Origin: Eukaryota sp. TZLM1-RC
Taxonomy: Eukaryota; Metamonada: BaSk clade
Assembly: GCA_040285825.1 (NCBI GenBank)
Contig: JAUPSS010000004.1
Coordinates: 6,393,658 to 6,457,657 of the forward strand
Direction of reading: 5' to 3'
Length of the DNA stretch: 64,000 nt
The notes beneath the pieces were generated by a model, which was not told the origin of the DNA, did not search any database, and worked only from the letters and a program-made list of their open reading frames with translations. Made by a program: the position numbers and the translations under genes. Positions 10,783 through 19,700 of the stretch are shown here, piece by piece. How positions within the stretch are numbered: the stretch's first letter is position 1; each line of letters opens with the position of its first letter.

Positions 10783-13700
10783 TCAAAGTCTTTCCACATG
10801 TCTAATAGCATCATAAACTTGATCACTTCTCAAATCACCCAATAAATGTCCAACATCTTTTTCTGCTGCCAGATACTCAGCCACATTGTCAGAACCTTGA
10901 ATTTGGATATCTCTCAAGCATCGGTAGGCAAATTGCTTCAACTCAGATAGCAACTCGTCCTTTGAATAGTCTTCAACCACTGATTGCATGAAGGCCTTCT
11001 GAGAACCGGAAAGTGCACCAGTTCGGTATTGCTGATGGATGTGTTGTGAACAATCAACTCCATTAAACGAGTTCTCAATTGTCACCAAAAGAGCTGGCAC
11101 TTGCGAAATTGACAGTTGGGTAATAGAACCAGGTAGATTTCCAAGATTGGCAATGTTGGATTCTTGCATAAACGAATGAATACTAGATTCGTACAAACGA
11201 GCACATTCACCATTATTGCTTAAAGCAACGCTATCCAAAGCATTGACCACAACTTGAAGATCTTGATAGACCTTAAGACGATCGTTTGCTGACATTTCCA
11301 ATTGGAAATTGGGCGGAAGAGGTTGTTCCTCGCCAAAATCGCCAGTAAAGGCACCCATAAAAGCATAAAGAGCATAGGCATTGGTAGGAGGGGCTTCAGG
11401 AACTGTGAATTGAGGACGAAGTAGATTAACCCTAATAAGTTGGGTATAAATTCTATCCAAAACCCTTATACCTACTGAACCATCATCACTTAATTGTAAA
11501 ACATAACCATATTTTGTAAGGGAAAGGTCAACAAAATGAGAAGCATCATAAGAATTCCAAGGAACAGAAGCAACTTGTTGACCAATTGTTGGGAAGATTG
11601 CGAGGCTGTTGTGAGCGCTCATTATTGCCGTAATCAGCAACTGATTGAGTGACGGTTGACCAGTTGATCCAATCGTATACGGATCCAAAAGATGTTCGTC
11701 TTCAATATTTTCAGGTAAATCTCTGACATTACCCTGACAAGCCAGATTTGTTTCTTGACGCTGGTCAAGCTGCTTAAGAATCCCAACACCATCTGAATAA
11801 CTTTGTTTGGCTTGTTCATAAGTGTTGGAATCTTCATTCTGAACGATTTCCCTCAATTGGCGGTTTTTAATGTTGTCTTGAGTACTGTTTGAGCGAACGT
11901 AGCTATCAACCCAGTTGAAGAACCTTGAAAAGGCAGATAACTCCTTGCCTGCTTCAATGAAGGCTATATTCTTTCGAAGTTCAGCTTCATCATCGCCAAA
12001 ATTTCGACAATCAAGTTCCAAATTAGAAGTATTGATTGGAATGGTTGAAATAATTGAAACCTGAGTAGGCAAAGATAATTGTTCCAAATATTCAGCATCT
12101 TGGCGAATAATTCGGTGATCCAAATTAGCGTGGTTGTGAACTTGATCACGTTGATCAGGTGCGGCACAAAGTTGTTCCATAACAACACGCTCTAATTGCT
12201 TTTTCTGTTGGACAGTGGTAGTAATGAATGATCTACCTACAGAATTGGTTCTGAAATAAGAAAGTTTTCTGGATAATTCAAATGGATAATTTCCAATATT
12301 GCCCCCATTATCTGCCTTTATTACTTCAGAAAGTAAATCTCTAAAGTAAGCAACTGATGAATTAACTTCCAATTTACGGTTCATTTGGGCAATAAAATCA
12401 GGTTTTAAAATACACCTCGCAATCATAATTGATAAAGTGACTGCCATCAGCTTCCGGTAAGCAGAAATATTAGAATAAGGCACTAGGTTCCTGATATGGC
12501 CTTCCATTAATTCAAAGTAAACCGTGAACGGAATAAAACCTTGGGACCAATTGTCTTTGAATTGATTGTAAATAATTTGATTGTAATGACGAGTATTGTC
12601 CCTTGTATCACGATGAAGAAATTGTAATTCATTTTGTTGGCAAACAACACACCTCTTGTCATTTCTTAAAGCATATCGAGCCTCTTCCACAGTAAAATGA
12701 GTAATTTCACCACAATCCATGACATCGAGAGTGGCAAAACAGTTTCTACAATAGTAAAGATGAGTTCTGATTGATGGATCCATTATACCAAACTTGGAAA
12801 GGATAATACTAGGCCAACAACCGGGAACATAACAGTTTTCAATAGTGTTGGCATCCACCAACTCTTTGAATCCAGGTAAATCAATAACTTCCAAAACAGG
12901 AATCAAAAGAGCCTTATTATCGAAGCTGGAAAATAAATCACAGATATTTTGTGGTAATCTAGGTAAAATTGCTCTAAATTCGCCCCTTTGAAGTCCTAAA
13001 AGACCTCTCAGATGATCAGGATTAAGTTCAAATTGCTGACGTTTCAAACCAGCCACTGCTTGTTGAAATTGGCGAGAACTAGGCCAATTGGTATCCTTCA
13101 CCATTGGATTGAGAGCATCTAAATCTACAGGCAAAGCTGAACGCAATTGAGCTTTAGTATTGTTATCTACAGGACTATCTCTTCTGGAAACTTCATTATA
13201 CACAAACTCTACAACCTGCGAACTTCCATAAGCTGATGAAAGGTACCTCAATGCACATGACTTAACTCCAAGGAAATGATCAGTATCGAGTTGTTCAGAA
13301 AGAATATATCTCAAAATAATGGGGTGAAGAGGTAAATTGTTATCAACATCGTGTTGAACTTTGAGCATGAATCTCCTAGAATATAATATAATACGAGCAA
13401 TGTCGTTAACTCGAGTTAAATGTATTCTAATTTGATCGTAAATAGTTGAATCATTGAAATTAACACCAGACTGAAGCAGACAGTTATTAATAACTGATGT
13501 CAAAACACAAACAACAATCCTGAATACACCAACATTATCTTCAAAGAATTTTAAGAATGGAGAAATCAAATCACCGCAGATGTCATGCAAATCTTCAAAA
13601 GAATTTGCACTTGAAAAAATAGAGGAAAATAATACGTGTAAAACAGACTTCAAATGTTCAAGTCCTAGTGACTTGAAAACATCAACATATTCTTCCGCCA

Positions 13701-16700
13701 GTAACAACCTTTCTTCATCATTCCTAAACGCTTTAATAATAGAGCAAAATAATCCAAGCTTGAGATCATTGAAATCAGGAATGATGTTTTCAATGATGTA
13801 ATCAATGACCTCTACATTTAACTCAAGAGGGGAAGAAGGCAAAAGTGATTGATCAAAATCATTTAGAATCAAATACCGGAGCCAAGTGACAAGAACATTG
13901 TACCAATCAAGATGATGGTCAGGAACCAACGGATGGACAGTCAAAAGATCAGTGCACAAGGTTCTATACTTGACGGAATTGTCTCGAATTACTAACAAAC
14001 GACTACAAAGAGAGCACCAATCTCTTTTCACGTTAATTATCTCATCATCGTCATCAGAGTCTTCAGCTTCCTGATTTGATTGGGGCTCATCATTATTTGA
14101 TTGATTACACCGTTGATTGAAGTGTTCATTGACAAACTTGAAAGCTCCTTCATAAATCACCATGTCCCGATTTTGAACACTTTTAGAGATAATTTTACAT
14201 AATTGTTCAAAAGAATTATAGCCACCAGAATTAGAGAAATAAGTATCAATTTGCACCTCGGAATAACCCCAGTATTTGAACATTTCGATTCTGCAATCTT
14301 CTAAATCCAAGTTATTTAGATAATCCTTAACGGAATCTGGTAATTGTTCCCAAACAGTTGCGAAATCTGCACTGGTTTTGTGAATAAATTGAATAATTCT
14401 GCAAATAAAATAAATCAAGGAAGAACCAATGGAGGGAGAAACATTACCAAAAGAGACAAAGCTAGGATTATTAGGATCTGATAAGTCTGAAATTCTATTT
14501 AAAAAGCTCAAACGCTGGACATCTCCAAATAAACCAGTATTTGGATCACAGATTCTTTGAAAGTAATCCACAATATCAACTCCTCGGGAAGGATTTACCA
14601 ATAATAGACAATTAGAAAGCAAACGGACTTTCTGATCCAAAACCTTCCTAATATGATCCTTGACGAAATGGTAGACAAAATCTTGAAGGCAAGAGTAATT
14701 GCCTAGGGCGCTCCTGTCAACCCTGAAAGGAACATTAATTTGGGCCAAATCAGCATCTAATATTTGATATAAAGACTCACACACTGATTTCAAATGATCT
14801 TGGTTTTCATAAATGGACTTAATGAAAGCTCCACTAATAGCAAATACTTCCTTGTTGAACAACCTAGTTGCCAAAAACAACACTGGTAAGAGTTCCCTAA
14901 TCATTTGAATCACTGTTTCTTCCCTGATATGTTGTCTATCCAAACGGAAAGAGGTTACATCATTAGTTCTCATTAACAAAGGCTTATCATAACCAATTGC
15001 GTCGCAATAGTAGGAGCTAAAAGAATCAATTGGGGAGAGAGTATAACCATTACCATCAATAACAGCAATCACCACATCACAAGGAATTTTCTCATTTGTA
15101 ATGAAACTAGAAACAGTGGGAAAATGACGAAGTTCCATTCCCTTGACAACAATAACCATTAAGTCAGTATCAGTTACAAGGTCCTTTGCAGTAGATAATA
15201 GCTCAACCAAATCATCATTACAATTAGCTTGATCGATAGAAAACTCCTTAACTTGAGAGTAGGGGGACAAACTACGGGGAACAGAGCCCAAGTACTTGGA
15301 GTGGATAATGATTCTATTAGGATGATTAGAATTACTCATCAATGACAAATGATATTCCATAACTTGCTCAAAAGACAAAAAGCCACCATATTCAACGTTA
15401 ATACTGGAGCATAGAGCTTGCACTTGATGGCTTTCTTCACCAAACATTTGATATGCACAGTAAAGCGGCATTTGATGTTCAGAGATTACTCTGGTCATTT
15501 TATCTCTTCCTTCAACTGAGAGTATTTCTGGAACAAACTCCTCATGATTAAAAGCATTAATATGATTTAATCCACAAATACGGTATAGTTCCTTTCCAAG
15601 ATCAAGCTGCGAGGAATCCACTTGAGCCCACAGGTCAGACAAATTAATCTTCTCCAATCTGTTGAGTAAAGCAATGGGTTGACTAGGGAGTTCAGAGGAA
15701 GAACAAACAATAATAACTCTTGTAGATTTGTGAACATTGATTACCCTGGAGCCAGAAGAACCTAAAGCAATTTTACTCCTACCCAGTCCTTCTCTGTTGA
15801 TTTTGAGGTAGTTTCTGTTTAGAAGATCAAAAAGAGCACCAATAATGTTCTGTTGAGCCGATAATAGAATAACTTTACCAGAGGCGGCGTATTGAATGAC
15901 TTTAGCTAATTGAACATAAGAGAATTCCTTATAAGAATCAGCATCATAGCTAGAACCGGGAAGTTCTCTCACATCAGCAGCTCTTGGATGCTCTTCCAAA
16001 ATGCTTCTTACCAAAGGCATTGACCCAACAAGCATCAAATGCCGGGCAAATGGTCTTTCATCAGAAATATTGACAGAAATTGCTCTTCTGATTGATGATT
16101 CTAAATCTAAAGGAGTTAGTGGTTGCTCATATAAAAAATGAAACCAATTTTGGTAAGCCCTTGCATAAGGTGAATTATCAAGTACTGGCAAACCACCATA
16201 ATTTCTATACAAAATGGAGTAATGATCTTCCATACGAGTTTCTGGATCAGCAACGGTTCTGACAAATGAATAAGCATCCCGACTACCAAAGAAACTTTCA
16301 ATTTTTCCTAAATCAGTCTTAATTTTAGCAGTATTTGTCAATTGCAGATGCATTTTGGCAAAATGTTCAGCCAATAAATGATTATTGGACAACTGGCGTA
16401 GAGTACTGGCTAGTTCTTGGGTACTGGGATTAGGTCTTTGAACAATAATTGATCGCGAAGAAGGTGCAGCATCAAAAGCTGAATTACTAATACCAATAAA
16501 TGCATAAACATTCTCCTCATCATCCCTCAGCTTTTCCTTTTCTAGAATGGTGTGGAGAGCCTTCAAGGGGTTGGCTGGAGCGTCAATCATAAGAGATAAT
16601 TCATCAATAATAAGACATGGAATGACATCTCTATTCTCAGCCTTCTTTTCCACATTCTCCACGGCGTTCATTAGATTTTCAGTAGTGGCAGCTCTACTTC

Positions 16701-19700
16701 CTTGGAATGAAACGGTAGAAATATTAGGTAAGGCAGGATCCTTGTTATCTAGGTAGAGATAGCTGGTCAAAAGATTCAATGCCAAGGATTTTGATTGACC
16801 TGGAACACCAATAATAATGACTGGAGTTTTGGTAACTATTCCAACAAGCATAATAAACAAATTTTCAATTAAAGCATTGTTTAAAACAATATTCATATGG
16901 TCAGGTCTGGGAACTGATTGGGCAAACCTCAACATTACTTCATTGATAATTGCAGTAGTAGATTTCCTCCGACTTAAGTTAAATCGAGAATTGATGATCT
17001 GATCTACCTCTCTTCTTACCTCACCTTGGGAAACCCTGACTGCATAGCAGACGTACAAAGCAATTGCGATAATAAGATTAAAAGATTTTTCTGGAATGTC
17101 AAATACTTTAAAACCCTTCTCAAATAATAAACCAATTCCATCAATCATCTTTTTTACTCGTTGAACATCCCTTAGGGATACCATCCAACTACTACCCCTT
17201 AATTGACCAAGTATATGATGTATTTCACAGACAGCGTGGCATATTCTTGAGCGAATATCAACAATTGCTCGTTGGTTTAGAGAAGTAAAACTGACTTTTT
17301 CAGAAATCTTTTGAATGTATTCACGTTCATCATTGACTGAAAGTGATCCAAAATCTAAAACAAAGTCCTCAAAGGTGATGGGAGAGGGCAAGACATTATA
17401 CAAAGGCTGATTATCACTTCCAACTTGGTTATAAGGGTTGATTGCCAGAACAAGACGCACATTTGGTTCAAGAGCAAGTCCATCAATTCTTCTATTGGTA
17501 ATTAAAGAACACACTAAACCAAAATGCTCGCTGGCGTTGACTTCATCCAAGAACAAGATCGGGTAAGTGTCTGAAACCTCCGGGACTGGTGTAGGAATAG
17601 CTTCACCGGATAAGGTGTCGTTATGGGCGATAATACTATCACGTTCAGCTTGGAATCTGTTAGTTTCAGCACGAGCTAATTGATTTATTTCTGCAATAGA
17701 TTCAAACAACTTGTTGAGAGGGGTACCTGCATTGAAGGTGAGTCTTCTAAAAAGATCATCAAAGCGATCACCAAATAGAATAGAAGCACAATGAGTCAAA
17801 AGATAGGTTTTACCAACTCCACTAGCGCCCTTTAAAATAACAGGAATGTTGTATTTCAACTTCATAACAATAAAGATTTCCTTCAAAAAGACATCCTTAG
17901 TGAGCACGAAATTTGGTAAACGATTCGTAATCTGTTGAGAATCATACTGGTTCAGGGTTGAGTAAGACCTAATTTGCTTTTGCCTCTCTTCTTCCGTATC
18001 AGGTGCGGGATCTCTGGTTTGTCTGTGAAGTTTCTTGAATTCGGTTGGCAATGAATTGAGAGCGGCATCAGGAATCAGCATATGTGATTCACCTGTCCAT
18101 TTACTCATAAAGAATAAGGGAATTTTGAAATTATTCCATGATAAAAATTCATTTTCTTGTGAATGACTCATAAACACTAAGTGCCTACAGTTTCCTAATA
18201 ACAAAAGTCTACATTGTTCTTGAGCACGAACAATTGAAGTTTGACTTAGCGTTTGATAGGCTTCAAGACTTTCTGTTTTAAAGAAAACACTAATTTCAAA
18301 GTGAGAGATTTGAGCAACAAAAGCAGTAGCCAAATCGCGCAACATTTTGTAGGAAAGCCTTTGAGAATTGATTGCAGGGAATCCAGGTACTTCGATTGTG
18401 AATAGAGAATGTAACGATTCAAAAGAGTTATTGGTAGGAATGGGAGTATTAAAATACTCGGCCAAGTATTGTCTTGCCTGATCATAAACTTGGTGCATAG
18501 GATCATTGGGAAGAACACTGATTAGTGCAGGGTTGTAAACTAGAGTTCTTTTAGAGTTCCATTTGTCAGGAACAATTGATTTACACAATACTTCGCCCCA
18601 AAAGACGCCTTCAAACAAATCCCATCGAGAAGGACTGGGTAATTCCAAGTAAATCTTGGCATCAGAAAGGGCAATCTTACCATTGATACGAATACCATTT
18701 AGGTAAATTAATGAAAAAAGAATGGACATGAGATTAAAAAAATCTTGTCTTAAAGGTAATTGTCCTGTAGCTGAAGTAAATAGAGCAGGATTCCATTCCC
18801 GTCTGAGTACATCTAAGGGCTTGTTTAGATCTATATGAATAAAATCAGTATTGTTTCGTCTAATGTTTTCTAATCTTTCAATAGTCTTTTCAATGGAAAT
18901 TGGACCAGAGAAAACAATATAATTATCACCACACTTTTCTCTAGCAGAAGTCGTTTTGCCATTACCTGGATAAGGTGAAAACAAAATCTCTGAAAGCTTG
19001 GGTTGACACCTAACATTTGCAGGGGCAACTTGACCCTCCTTACCACCCAACTGAATGCTCGCAGATGTAGTAAATATAAAAAGCTTGACATTCACGACTT
19101 CTGAACTTGTTAGGGTTCTTAAATGTTCTTTGGCTTTGAAGGAAAGCTGCTCAGGAGCGATGATGACACCGTGTTTCGTCGCACAACCAGAAATAAAAGC
19201 AGTAATGGTTGCTAAAGAAGTTTCAAATGAACAAAGTAAAAACCTGCTAATTGTGAAAGGAATTCTTTTAAAAGAAGCAGTACGTAAAGCATCAGTAAAA
19301 ATAGTGGAAAACGATTCACTTCTGATAATAACAACATCTTTGCTGTGGCTAGCAGCAATGCGGCTTAACCTAGTGACATAATTTTCAAATCTATTAATCA
19401 GGTTATCGACTTCAGCTCCTTCAAGCGGAGGATACTGCAAATCACACTCAGCATCGAAAACTTGGTTTGGGAGTCTACTATTAATAGCTTTTAATTCCTC
19501 AATGTTTCTACCCAAAAAGTAATCCCGCAATTCAGCTCCAGTAAGTCCAGCAAATTCATTAACAGATTGGTATCGATCGACTAAGTTATTCCAATTATTG
19601 AACAGGATTTTTTGGCTTTCTACAGCAGACTCAAGATTAGATAAATCACTTAATTCAGCAATCTGTATAGTCCAAACGCGAGGTTCATATGTATAACCAT